From JBJXHN01 sp046233135 (GTDB taxonomy: Bacteria; Pseudomonadota; Alphaproteobacteria; Rhodospirillales; Rhodospirillaceae): a stretch of DNA of 64,000 nucleotides. Of the stretch, positions 43,385 through 51,880 are shown piece by piece. Both the position numbers and the translations under genes were made by a program. Position 1 is the stretch's first letter. Every line of letters begins with the position of its first letter. The notes under the pieces are model-generated. The model had not been told where the DNA came from. It made no database searches and was given only the letters and a program-made list of their open reading frames with translations. The stretch lies in contig JBJXHN010000002.1 of NCBI GenBank assembly GCA_046233135.1, positions 682,001 to 746,000 of the forward strand, read 5' to 3'.

Positions 43385-43986
43385 CGGGCGGCTCCCTTCT
43401 CGCCTTCCCCAGGGGCGGCCCTGGTGTCGGCCTCCGGATCGATGCCCAGGGCCTGGCAGACCAGCCGGGCGGTGACGTGTAGCAGGGCGCAGGCACAGAA
43501 CAGCGGGATGATGGCGAAAAAGGGCTGTTTGGGCATGCCCAGGGTCAGCGCCAGTTCGAAGGAGACCGCCGGCGAGACCAGCCAGGTCAGGGCATGGATC
43601 AGCACGGTCAGCAGCATTGCCCCCACCAGCAGGTCCATCAGCCCCAGCACCCGGGCACGGTGGCGGGCGGGCAGCTGGTCGGTCAGGATGGTCAGGCGGA
43701 TCTGGGTGTTTTCGTGCAGCGAGACGGAAATCGCCAGGAAGGCCATCCAGATCAGCACATAGACCGCCAGTTCTTCGGCGAAATAGAGCGGGCTGGAAAA
43801 GCCGTAGCGCAGCGTGACGTTGACCGCCAGCAGGCCGGTGAAGAAGACGATCAGCCCCTTGCACAGGGTGATCTCCAGCCAGGCGAGGCGGCGGCTCGCC
43901 AGGGCCAGCACCCGGGCAAGGGCCAGTGCCGGCGGCTGGCCGGTGGTGCGGGCCAGCATGCGGACACGCGACAGGATATGGGCCAT
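43378..43986 (-). CDS. TRAP transporter small permease subunit (DctQ), gentisate operon
   Basis: A 202-residue membrane protein with four hydrophobic segments. CKGLIVFFTGLLAVNVTLRY, then GFSSPLYFAEELAVYVLIWM is the DctQ helix 1-2 region. The C-terminal 20 residues are polar and charged. The ATG at 43986 has GATGGAG upstream, better than an earlier in-frame start at 44019. The gap from dctP (164 bases, GC-rich) parallels the P-Q gap of the other TRAP operon in this window. Confidence 0.9.
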   Translation of the reverse strand: MAHILSRVRMLARTTGQPPALALARVLALASRRLAWLEITLCKGLIVFFTGLLAVNVTLRYGFSSPLYFAEELAVYVLIWMAFLAISVSLHENTQIRLTILTDQLPARHRARVLGLMDLLVGAMLLTVLIHALTWLVSPAVSFELALTLGMPKQPFFAIIPLFCACALLHVTARLVCQALGIDPEADTRAAPGEGEKGAARC

Positions 43987-44150
43987 GGACTTGGCTCCAT
44001 CGGTTACGACGACCGGCAATACAGGGGCCGGCCGGGGACAGGGGAGAAGGAACGGTGGTCGGAACCCGGAGCGGGGAGGGCGAGGGGCCAGGCATCGCCC
44101 CCGACCCCGTCCCCTATCCCGCCCCCGGCTCCGAAGGCGGCGCGCGGGGG

Positions 44151-45149
44151 CTAGTTCGCCGGACGCAGGGCCTTGGCCTGTTCCTGGAAGGCGGCGATCA
44201 GCGGATCATCCCCGAAGGCTTCCGTGAACGCGGCGTTGGCGTCGGTGAAGACCGTTTCCGCCTCGGGCAGGTCGGCCACGGTGATGGCTGCCTTCAGGGT
44301 TTCCAGATTGCGCTGTTCGGCCTCCACCTGCTCGGCGGTGGCCCAGGCCAGGGTGTCGTCCATGGCCTGTTCGATCAGTGCCCGCTGTTCATCGCTGAAG
44401 GCGTCCCAGCGGGCCTTGTTGATCATCGCCACGGCCGGGAAGACCATATGGCTGGTCAGGGTCAGGCCCTTGGCCACTTCCTGGAACTTGGATCCGACGA
44501 GCGCGTCCAGGTCGATGTCCACGCCGTCCAGCAGACCGTTCTGCAGGGCCTGATAGATGTCGGGCAGCTGCACCGGCGTGGGCACGGCGCCGGTGGCATC
44601 CCACCATACCTTCATGGCCGGGAAGGGCACGATGCGGATCTTCTGGCCGTCCAGATCGGCAAGGCCGCTGACGGTGCCTTCGGTCTTCAGGATATGGCGC
44701 ATGCCGGCAAAGGAATAGCCCAGGCCCTTCATGCCCAGGTTTTCCAGGCGGCCGAGCATTTCCTTGGCGGCCGGGGTCTGGGCGGCGGCGGCGGCGTCTT
44801 CCACCGAGCCGAACAGGAAGGGCGAGAACCAGCCCTGGATGGAGGGTTCGCGCACGCTGGTCAGGGCGCCGGTCATCAGGCCCATGTCCAGAAGACCGGT
44901 CTGCAACTGCTGGAACATTTCCGGCTCGTTGCCCAGCTGGCCACCGGGGAAGACGGCGACGGTCAACGCGCCCTTGCTGTTTGCCGCTAGGGTGTCGGCA
45001 AAGCGCGTGGCGGCCTTGGTCCAGACATGGGCGGGCGGGGTGATCAGGCCCAGGCGCAGCTCCTCGGCGGCGGTGGCCGTCTGGCTGGACAGGCCGGCCG
45101 CGACCAGCGCGGCAGCGGCGAGGACGGTCTTGCGGAGGGACGTGGTCAT
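44151..45149 (-). CDS. TRAP transporter substrate-binding protein (DctP), gentisate operon
   Basis: A 332-residue receptor with a signal peptide at residues 1-27 (SLRKTVLAAAALVAAGLSSQ, cleavage near TATAA). Features of the DctP fold are FPGGQLGNEPEMFQQLQTG, LDGQKIRIVPFPAMKVWWDA (with the ligand-binding Arg) and VDIDLDALVGSKFQEVAKG. The ATG at 45149 has GGGAGA upstream. Located 162 bases after the maleylpyruvate isomerase gene. An aromatic carboxylate ligand is inferred from context. Confidence 0.92.
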   Translation of the reverse strand: MTTSLRKTVLAAAALVAAGLSSQTATAAEELRLGLITPPAHVWTKAATRFADTLAANSKGALTVAVFPGGQLGNEPEMFQQLQTGLLDMGLMTGALTSVREPSIQGWFSPFLFGSVEDAAAAAQTPAAKEMLGRLENLGMKGLGYSFAGMRHILKTEGTVSGLADLDGQKIRIVPFPAMKVWWDATGAVPTPVQLPDIYQALQNGLLDGVDIDLDALVGSKFQEVAKGLTLTSHMVFPAVAMINKARWDAFSDEQRALIEQAMDDTLAWATAEQVEAEQRNLETLKAAITVADLPEAETVFTDANAAFTEAFGDDPLIAAFQEQAKALRPAN

Positions 45150-45311
45150 GGCGGTGAAATCTCCCAGTTCATCGGGGCTTGGCCCCTTGTTGTCGTGTGG
45201 TTTCGTGCAGCTTCCGGAGAGAACCCGCCGCATCCCGCTCCTTTGGTCCGACCTCTTTCCGGGTCCTGCCGAAGGGGGGAAGGCGGTGGGCGGGGATGTC
45301 GGGCGGCCGGG

Positions 45312-45956
45312 TCACACCGCGTCGGGCTGAACCCCCGGCAGGGCGGCCTTGAAGGGCTCCAGGTTCGCGCAGGCCGCGTCGAGCGCGACGATGCGGGGAT
45401 AGGGGCTCAGATCCACCTCGAACCTGTGGGCGCTGGCCACCTGGGGCACCAGATAGCATTCGACCAGACCCGGCCGGTCGCCCCAGGCGAAGCCGCCCTT
45501 GCCGGCGGTGTCCGGCAGCAGGCTTTCCAGGGCTTCGAAGCCGGCATGGATCCAGGTACCGCACCAGTCCTTCACCGCCGCGCTGTCGGCCCCGAAGGAC
45601 TGGCGCAGGGCGTTGAGGATGCGCAGGTTGTTGATCGGGTGGATGTCGCAGCCGATCAGGGCGGCCATCGCCCGCACCCGCGCCCGGTCCGCCGCGCCCG
45701 AAGGCAGCAGGGGGGGCTCGGGCCAGCGTTCTTCCAGATACTCGATGATCGCCGGCGACTGGATGAGGATGCCGTCCTCGTCGGTTTCCAGGGCCGGAAC
45801 CAGACCCTGGGGATTGAGGGCGAGGAAGTCGGCGCCCTTGTGGGCGCCGCTCCGCAGGTTGACCGGCAGGACCTCGTAGGGAAGGCCCTTCAGGTTCAGG
45901 GCGATCCGCAGCCGGTAGGTCGTGCCGCTGGCAAAGAAGCCGTGCATCCGCAGCAT
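45312..45956 (-). CDS. maiA: Zeta-class GST, maleylpyruvate/maleylacetoacetate isomerase
   Basis: A 214-residue zeta-class glutathione transferase. FFASGTTYRLRIALNLKGLP is the glutathione-binding start (family members usually have SSxSYRVRIALN, so the Ser-rich loop is varied here), followed by FLALNPQGLVPALETDEDG, IQSPAIIEYLEERWPEPPLL and CDIHPINNLRILNAL. In this operon it should isomerise maleylpyruvate to fumarylpyruvate using glutathione. It lies four bases after the 3-hydroxybenzoate 6-hydroxylase gene. Confidence 0.88.
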   Translation of the reverse strand: MLRMHGFFASGTTYRLRIALNLKGLPYEVLPVNLRSGAHKGADFLALNPQGLVPALETDEDGILIQSPAIIEYLEERWPEPPLLPSGAADRARVRAMAALIGCDIHPINNLRILNALRQSFGADSAAVKDWCGTWIHAGFEALESLLPDTAGKGGFAWGDRPGLVECYLVPQVASAHRFEVDLSPYPRIVALDAACANLEPFKAALPGVQPDAV

Positions 45957-45960
45957 GGGT

Positions 45961-47169
45961 TTACTCGGCCGCCAGCTGGGTGGCAGAGGTCAGGCCGGTG
46001 CCGCCGTACAGCCATTCCAGCCCGTCGTAGTACTGCTGCGGGGTCTTGGCGCCGAGCATCTGATTGCGGATCAGCCGTTCGACGCCCTGGGCGTGGTACA
46101 TCTTGCCCAGCATGCGCGAGGACAGAACCACCCGATAGGCCCGCACGATGCGTTCGGCCTGATAGGCCTGGAAGGCCGCATGCAGGTCGCCGCCGCAGTG
46201 TTCGATCTTGTCGGCCAGGCAGACGGAATCTTCCAGGGCCATGCAGGCCCCCTGGGCGAAGTACTGGTGGGTGGGGTGGGCCGCGTCGCCCAGCAGGGTC
46301 ACCGAGCCATCCGTCCAGTTTTCGATGGGTTCGCGGTCGCCCAGCACCCAGCGGCGCCATTCGGTGGGGATTTCCAGCACCTTGCGGACCCGGTCGGTGA
46401 CCTGGCCGAAGCGCGACAGGATTTCCTCACGCGTGCCCGGCTCGTTGGAGCCGACGTTGGACACGTCGGTCTGGAACGTGGCGACCAGGTTGAAGGTCTT
46501 CCAGCCCTGAAGCGGGTAATGGACCATATGGCACTTCGGCCCGGCCCACAGGGTGGCGGCGTTCCAGCGCAGGTCCTCGGGCATCTGATCCAGCTGAAGC
46601 ACGGCGCGATAGGCCACATGGCCGGACAGCCGCAGCTCGTCACCGCCGGTCAGCTGCTGGCGGATCATGGAGCGCACGCCGTCGCAGCCGATCACCCCGT
46701 CGCCGGAGAAGGTGTCGCCGGATTCGGTGGTCACCCGGGCGCCGTTGGGGGTATTGGCGTAGGAGACGACCCGCTGGTTGTTGACCAGGGTGACGTTCGG
46801 GTGGGCAACGCAGGCATCGTGCAGCACCCCGTGCAGGTCGGCGCGGTGGACGACCGCATAGGGGTTGCGGAAGCGGGTGCGGAAGGCCTCGTCCACCGGC
46901 ATTTCGGAAATCTTGTCGCCGGTGGTGGCATCCATCATCACCAGCTTGTCGATGTAGACGGCCTTCGCCCGGCCGGCCTCGCCGACACCCAGATAATCCA
47001 TGGCGTGGAAAGCGTTAGGGCCGATCTGGATCCCCGCGCCGATCTCGCCGAATGCCGGCGCCTGTTCCAGCACCGTCACCGAACAGCCCTTGTTGGCCAG
47101 CCCCAGCGCGGCCGACAGCCCGCCGATGCCGCCGCCCGCGACGACCATGGTGAAGCTTGATGTGGTCAT
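45961..47169 (-). CDS. FAD-dependent 3-hydroxybenzoate 6-monooxygenase
   Basis: A 402-residue group A flavoprotein hydroxylase. The FAD motif is VVAGGGIGGLSAALGLANKG, GAGIQIGPNAFHAMDYLGV follows, then GVIGCDGVRSMIRQQL, and the second FAD motif TLLGDAAHPTHQYFAQGACM. Size, motifs and the gentisate genes behind it point to 3-hydroxybenzoate 6-hydroxylase (MhbM/XlnD type), making gentisate with NADH and oxygen; salicylate 5-hydroxylation is done by other enzymes. The ATG at 47169 follows GGGAGATGAAACC. First gene of the operon, divergent from marR. Confidence 0.88.
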   Translation of the reverse strand: MTTSSFTMVVAGGGIGGLSAALGLANKGCSVTVLEQAPAFGEIGAGIQIGPNAFHAMDYLGVGEAGRAKAVYIDKLVMMDATTGDKISEMPVDEAFRTRFRNPYAVVHRADLHGVLHDACVAHPNVTLVNNQRVVSYANTPNGARVTTESGDTFSGDGVIGCDGVRSMIRQQLTGGDELRLSGHVAYRAVLQLDQMPEDLRWNAATLWAGPKCHMVHYPLQGWKTFNLVATFQTDVSNVGSNEPGTREEILSRFGQVTDRVRKVLEIPTEWRRWVLGDREPIENWTDGSVTLLGDAAHPTHQYFAQGACMALEDSVCLADKIEHCGGDLHAAFQAYQAERIVRAYRVVLSSRMLGKMYHAQGVERLIRNQMLGAKTPQQYYDGLEWLYGGTGLTSATQLAAE

Positions 47170-47236
47170 GGTTTCATCTCCCTGATGTGGTTCTGCGTCT
47201 GCATCTCGCTCGCGCTTTTTTATGAGGAAACCAATT

Positions 47237-47264
47237 AATCAGTACACTGTCAATCAGCATACTG
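47237..47264. promoter_or_regulatory. Tandem operator-like repeats between the gentisate operon and marR
   Basis: AATCAGTACACTG (47237-47249) and AATCAGCATACTG (47252-47264) are near-identical direct repeats 15 bases apart, each with a CAG(T)...(A)CTG dyad. On the minus strand a TTGACA -35 box (47248-47253) lies across the junction of the repeats, though the -10 region is weak. A MarR dimer bound here would block the gentisate operon promoter and perhaps its own. Confidence 0.55.
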
Positions 47265-47361
47265 CTTTTTTCTGCGGACGGTTCCGGGTATGCATGGGAC
47301 CTCGCGCTCCGGGGGCCGGGTGCCGGCCGCCGCTTCCCGCTGCTATCGACTGTGGAAACCC

Positions 47362-47835
47362 ATGAGTGACAAGACGTTGGAGATCCGTTTCATGCCCGGC
47401 TATCTGGTGCGGCGCTGCCACCAGATTTCCGTCGGCCTGTTCCACGAGGTATGCGGCGAGACGGGGATGACGCCGATCCAGTTCGCCACCCTGTCGGGAA
47501 TCGAATGGCGGCCCGGGCAGGATCAGATTCAGTTGTCCCGTCTGGTGGGGGTGGACCGGGCGACCATCGGCAACGTGCTGCTGCGGCTGGAAGGCCGGGG
47601 CTATATCGAACGCACCCCCGACGAGCGGGACCGCCGGGTCAAGCGCATCGCCCTGACCGAACAGGGCCGGCAGGCGCTGGAGGAGGTGCGCCCCCTGGCC
47701 GCCGTGGTCCAGGACCGCTTGCTGGAACCCCTGAGCGCCGAGGAGCGGGCCACCTTCGTCGAGCTGATGGGCAAGGTGGTGCTGGAAAACAACGACGGCA
47801 GCCGGGCGCCCCTGGACATGGCGGCCGCCGATTGA
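47362..47835 (+). CDS. MarR family transcriptional regulator, gentisate operon
   Basis: A 157-residue regulator. PGYLVRRCHQISVGLFHEVC, then TPIQFATLSGIEW is the dimer and lead helix region; QLSRLVGVDRATIGNVLLRL, then EGRGYIERTPDERDRRVKRI, ALTEQGRQ contains the recognition helix and wing. I chose the ATG at 47362 over one at 47290, whose extra 24 residues look non-homologous. Divergent from the 3-hydroxybenzoate operon, with a repeated dyad in between. MarR proteins here generally bind the aromatic acid itself as inducer. Confidence 0.9.
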   Translation: MSDKTLEIRFMPGYLVRRCHQISVGLFHEVCGETGMTPIQFATLSGIEWRPGQDQIQLSRLVGVDRATIGNVLLRLEGRGYIERTPDERDRRVKRIALTEQGRQALEEVRPLAAVVQDRLLEPLSAEERATFVELMGKVVLENNDGSRAPLDMAAAD

Positions 47836-48084
47836 TCCCCCCGGAGACGGATCGTTCGGTGCACGTCGCGATGCGGCGCCATGCTGACCGGTTCCCCTGG
47901 GGCAGCACCTTCTTTTTCACCCTGCCCGCCGTACCGCCGTCGGAGTCCTGAGCGGTGACCGGGCCGGACGGGCAGCCCCCCGGCATCGCAGATTCCGTCG
48001 GCTGATGCGGTTTCGGCGTGACGTTGCGTCGCATCCGGGCTAGAAGTCGCGGGTTTTGTACAGCCTGGGGAGCAGACGGTCACC

Positions 48085-49248
48085 ATGTTGGGAATGCCTT
48101 GGAGTTTGACGGAAATTCACGGCTGGGGCCTGCTGGGCGTGCACACCGCCCTGTACCTGATTGAGCAGGGACGCCCGCCGCTGCTGATGCAAGACCCGGT
48201 TCTGTCGACCATGCGGTCCCACGTGCGTGAAAAGATCGAACCGCTGGTGCCGGCCTGCCAGCGCATCAAGGAGGCACTGGCAGCCAACGAGGGCAAGGTG
48301 ATCCAGATGAACGACGTGGACATGCTCCACGCCCTGGGCAACCGGCTCGACAATCCCCATCGCGACTGGCGCGGCCGCAAGAACATCGGTGTCATCGCCT
48401 ATGAAGACACCACCTTCAACGAGGAAATTCTGGCGACCGCCGATATCTACGACCGCATCGTCACCCATTCCCGCTTCAACGTGCAGATGCTGCGCGAGGC
48501 GGGGGTCAGGGACGTGCGATTGGCCTGGCAGGGCGTGGATCCCGACGAGATCGCCCAGATGCCCGAACGCACCGGCTGCTACGGTGACCGCTTCGTGGTG
48601 TTCTCCGGCGGCAAGCTGGAATACCGCAAGGGCCAGGACATCGTGCTGGAGGCCTTCAATCGCTTCCACCAGCGCCATCCGGATTCGGTCCTGATCACCG
48701 CCTGGCAGAATGCCTGGCCAGCCACCGCCGGCAGCATCGCCGCCGCCCCCTGGTGCAAGGCCGCCCCCGAGATCCCGACCCAGGGCAACCGCATCGACAT
48801 GGTCCGCTGGGCCGTGGCCAACGGTCTGGAAGAAGACAGCTTCATCGACCTGGGCTACCTGAACCGCACCCAGGTGATGGCCGCCCTGGCGGAATCCGAC
48901 GTGGCCCTGTTCCCCAACCGCTGCGAAGGCGCGACCAACCTGGTGGCCAACGAGGCCATGGCCTGCGGCATCCCGTCGGTGATCGCGGCCAACACCGGCC
49001 AGCTGGACCTGATGATGGAAGACGACGTCTGCTTCCCGCTGCTCGACCAGTCGCCGGTGGACGCCAATCACCCGGGCCTGCGCGGCTGGTCGCACAGCAA
49101 TCCGGAAGAGGTACTGGAACAGCTGGAAACCATCTACACCGACCGCGCCGAAGCCCGGCGCCGGGCCGAGCGGGCCAGCCGCTGGATCCTTGAAAACCGC
49201 ACCTGGCGCCGCTTCGCCGAGGTCTTCGTTCTGGAATGCGAAAGCTGA
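48085..49248 (+). CDS. Glycosyltransferase (GT4-like)
   Basis: A 387-residue GT-B glycosyltransferase. The N-terminal domain includes GWGLLGVHTALYLIEQGRPP and IYDRIVTHSRFNVQMLREAG; the donor-binding half includes VVFSGGKLEYRKGQDIVLEA and FPNRCEGATNLVANEAMACG, with the usual acidic pair of GT4 enzymes. GGGGAG lies about 12 bases before the ATG. It stands alone between the gentisate regulator and a minus-strand isomerase, so acceptor and sugar are unknown; a link to surface or flagellar glycosylation is possible because of the flagellar locus elsewhere in the window. Confidence 0.85.
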   Translation: MLGMPWSLTEIHGWGLLGVHTALYLIEQGRPPLLMQDPVLSTMRSHVREKIEPLVPACQRIKEALAANEGKVIQMNDVDMLHALGNRLDNPHRDWRGRKNIGVIAYEDTTFNEEILATADIYDRIVTHSRFNVQMLREAGVRDVRLAWQGVDPDEIAQMPERTGCYGDRFVVFSGGKLEYRKGQDIVLEAFNRFHQRHPDSVLITAWQNAWPATAGSIAAAPWCKAAPEIPTQGNRIDMVRWAVANGLEEDSFIDLGYLNRTQVMAALAESDVALFPNRCEGATNLVANEAMACGIPSVIAANTGQLDLMMEDDVCFPLLDQSPVDANHPGLRGWSHSNPEEVLEQLETIYTDRAEARRRAERASRWILENRTWRRFAEVFVLECES

Positions 49249-49266
49249 TCGGCTGCGGTAGTCCAG

Positions 49267-49881
49267 CTACCAGCCCTGCCGCCTGACCCAGTCTTCCACC
49301 ATTCCCATGCGGTCCCAGCCCCAGAACGGCTCGCCGTCGACGATGAAGAAGGGGGAGCCGAAGACGCCCCCGGCCACGGCGTTTTCCGACAGGCTGCGGA
49401 CCCGCGCCTTCAGGGCCGGGTCGGCCATGGCCGCGCGCAGGGCGTCCGCATCCACGCCCAACGCCTCCCGGGCGGCGTCGGCCACCTGCGCCGCATCGCC
49501 GGAATCGATGCCGCCGGTGAAGTAGCGGTCAAGGATCATCCGGGCGAAGGCCTTGGCCAGCGCGGGGTCCCGGTCATCGAGCCAGTAGAAGGCTCGGGTG
49601 GCGGCCAGGGCCACGGCGGGATGCCGGGGCGGCAGGGCGAAAGGCAGGTCCAGCAGCCGGGACAGCCGCTGCCAGTCGCGCAAGGCGTAGTCCTTTTTCA
49701 GCGGCGTGGATGACAGCCCCTTCACCCCGGTCACCTGGAACGCGGTGCCCAGGATATAGGGGCGCCAGATCACGGTCCGCCCCGTCCGCTGTTCCAGCCC
49801 GTCGATCCCGTGGGCGGCGAAATAGGCGTAGCCGGAAGCGAAGTCGAACCAGAAGTCGATGGGGGCGCCGGATTCGGCCAT
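49267..49881 (-). CDS. 2-Hydroxychromene-2-carboxylate isomerase-like DsbA/kappa GST-fold protein
   Basis: A 204-residue thioredoxin-fold protein. IDFWFDFASGYAYFAAHGID is the typical start, RPYILGTAFQVTGVKGLS is the glutathione-binding area, and GVFGSPFFIVDGEPFWGWDR, then MGMVEDW the C-terminal signature (the cis-Pro after GS). Family members isomerise 2-hydroxychromene-2-carboxylate in naphthalene degradation or act as kappa GSTs; no naphthalene genes are visible here, so substrate is open. The gene converges on the glycosyltransferase with an 18-base gap. Confidence 0.87.
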   Translation of the reverse strand: MAESGAPIDFWFDFASGYAYFAAHGIDGLEQRTGRTVIWRPYILGTAFQVTGVKGLSSTPLKKDYALRDWQRLSRLLDLPFALPPRHPAVALAATRAFYWLDDRDPALAKAFARMILDRYFTGGIDSGDAAQVADAAREALGVDADALRAAMADPALKARVRSLSENAVAGGVFGSPFFIVDGEPFWGWDRMGMVEDWVRRQGW

Positions 49882-50018
49882 GGGCGGGCTCCTTGAAACG
49901 GAAAAGGGCCGGCCAGCTTAGGTTGTCCGGCTGCCCCTGCCAATTGAGAAGACCTAACGCTCGGATGAGCGGGGCTTGTCCGGCCGGTATGGGGGCCAAA
50001 GACGACTGGCCCAACGAC

Positions 50019-50048
50019 GACCGGCCCGGAGTCACCTCCGGGCCGGTC
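50019..50048 (-). terminator. Strong hairpin after ahpF
   Basis: A perfect 13-base stem GACCGGCCCGGAG / CTCCGGGCCGGTC with a four-base loop, 47 bases after the ahpF stop. No clear U-tract follows on either strand, so it may be a terminator of an unusual kind or an mRNA 3' stabiliser. Confidence 0.5.
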
Positions 50049-50095
50049 TGCCGTTTCTGCCGTCTCCGCCGCGTCTTCGGGAGAGGCCTTGGCCG

Positions 50096-51679
50096 TCAGG
50101 CGGCTTCGGCTTCCTCGGCGGGGACGATGCGGATCAGGTAGTCGAAGGCGCTCAGCGCGGCCTTGGACCCTTCGCCCATGGCAATGATGATCTGCTTGTA
50201 GGGCACGGTGGTGGCGTCGCCGGCGGCCAGGACCCCGGGCACCGAGGTTTGCGCCCGGTCGTCGATGACGATCTCGCCGCGATTGCTCAGCTCCACGGTT
50301 CCCTTCAGCCATTCGGTGTTGGGCACCAGACCGATCTGCACGAAGATGCCGTCCAGGTCGACGCGGTGCAGTTCGTCGGTTTCGCGGTTCTTGTAGGTCA
50401 GGCCGGTCACCTTGCTGCCGTCGCCGTGCACTTCAGTGGTCAGGGCCGAGGTGAGGACGGTGACGTTCTTCAGGCTGCGCAGCTTGGCCTGCAACACCTC
50501 GTCGGCGCGCAGCTTGCTGTCGAACTCGATCAGGGTGACGTGGGAGACGATGCCCGCCAGATCGATGGCCGCTTCGACGCCCGAGTTGCCGCCGCCGATC
50601 ACCGCCACCGGCTTGCCCTTGAACAGGGGGCCGTCGCAGTGGGGGCAGTAGGCCACGCCCTTGTTGCGGTAGTCTTCCTCGCCGGGCACGTTCATCTGCC
50701 GCCAGCGGGCGCCGGTGGAGATCACCACGGTGCGGCCCTTCAGGCTGGCGCCGTTTTCCAGCTCCACGGTGATCAGCCCGCCGGGCTTGGCGGCCGGGAT
50801 CAGCCTGGTGGCGCGCTGGAGGTTCATCACGTCCACATCGTATTCCTTGACGTGCTGTTCCAGCGCCATGGCCAGCTTCGGCCCCTCGGTGTGGGAGACG
50901 GAGATGAAGTTTTCGATGGCCATGGTGTCCTGCACCTGACCGCCGAAGCGTTCCGCCGCCACGCCGGTGCGGATGCCCTTGCGGGCCGCGTAGATCGCCG
51001 CCGCCGCGCCGGCCGGGCCGCCGCCGACCACCAGCACGTCGTACGGGTCCTTTTCCTTCAGCTTTTCCGCCTGACGGGCGCTGGCGCCAGTGTCCAGCTT
51101 GGCCAGGATCTGTTCCAGGGTCATGCGGCCCTGGGCGAAGGGCTCGCCGTTCAGGAAGACCGAGGGCACGGCCATGATCTCGCGGCGCGTGACTTCGTCC
51201 TGGAACAGGGCGCCATCGATGGCGACATGCTTGATCCGGGGGTTCAGCACGCTCATCAGGTTCAGCGCCTGCACCACGTCCGGGCAGTTCTGGCAGGATA
51301 GGGAGAAATAGGTTTCGAAGACATAGTCACCGTCCAGGGCCTTGACCTGCTCGATGACCTCTTCGGCGGTCTTGGACGGGTGGCCGCCCACCTGCAACAG
51401 CGCCAGGATCAGCGAGTTGAACTCGTGCCCCATGGGCAGGCCGGCGAATTCGACGCCGATATCGGTGGTGGTGCGGTTGATGGCGAAGGACGGCGTGCGG
51501 GCGTTGCCGGTATCGTCGATCACCAGGGTGATCTTGTCGGACAGGCCGGCGATGGCCGTCAGCAGTTCCTTCATTTCCTTGGACTTCTCGCCGTCGTCCA
51601 GGGACGCGACCAGTTCGACCGGCTGGGTGATGTTTTCGAAATAGGCCTTCAGCTGGCCCTTCAGATTGTCATCCAACAT
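50096..51679 (-). CDS. ahpF: Alkyl hydroperoxide reductase subunit F
   Basis: A 527-residue flavoprotein that passes NADH electrons to AhpC. The N-terminal tandem thioredoxin-like domain has the dithiol SCQNCPD; the FAD motif VLVVGGGPAGAAAAIYAARK opens the thioredoxin-reductase-like part, which has CPHCDGP as its redox pair, AVIGGGNSGVEAAIDLAG for NADH and GVLAAGDATTVPYKQIIIA near the C-terminus. Length matches AhpF. It lies 201 bases after ahpC on the same strand, a GC-rich gap with no gene. Confidence 0.96.
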   Translation of the reverse strand: MLDDNLKGQLKAYFENITQPVELVASLDDGEKSKEMKELLTAIAGLSDKITLVIDDTGNARTPSFAINRTTTDIGVEFAGLPMGHEFNSLILALLQVGGHPSKTAEEVIEQVKALDGDYVFETYFSLSCQNCPDVVQALNLMSVLNPRIKHVAIDGALFQDEVTRREIMAVPSVFLNGEPFAQGRMTLEQILAKLDTGASARQAEKLKEKDPYDVLVVGGGPAGAAAAIYAARKGIRTGVAAERFGGQVQDTMAIENFISVSHTEGPKLAMALEQHVKEYDVDVMNLQRATRLIPAAKPGGLITVELENGASLKGRTVVISTGARWRQMNVPGEEDYRNKGVAYCPHCDGPLFKGKPVAVIGGGNSGVEAAIDLAGIVSHVTLIEFDSKLRADEVLQAKLRSLKNVTVLTSALTTEVHGDGSKVTGLTYKNRETDELHRVDLDGIFVQIGLVPNTEWLKGTVELSNRGEIVIDDRAQTSVPGVLAAGDATTVPYKQIIIAMGEGSKAALSAFDYLIRIVPAEEAEAA

Positions 51680-51880
51680 GAACGCAACTCCTTGAATGGT
51701 TTAACGAAACAGGGCAAGCCCACGAAGCGCGCGGGGTCGCCGCCGGCGAAGGGGCAGGGAAGGGGGGCGGAAGGCGGGGAGCGGGCGGGGTGCCATCCCC
51801 GTCCCCCGCCCCGGGACCGTTGCCGGCCCCGGGCGCGGGAGAGGGGAGGCGAACCCCGATCCTCGGGACGGTGTCCGTCC

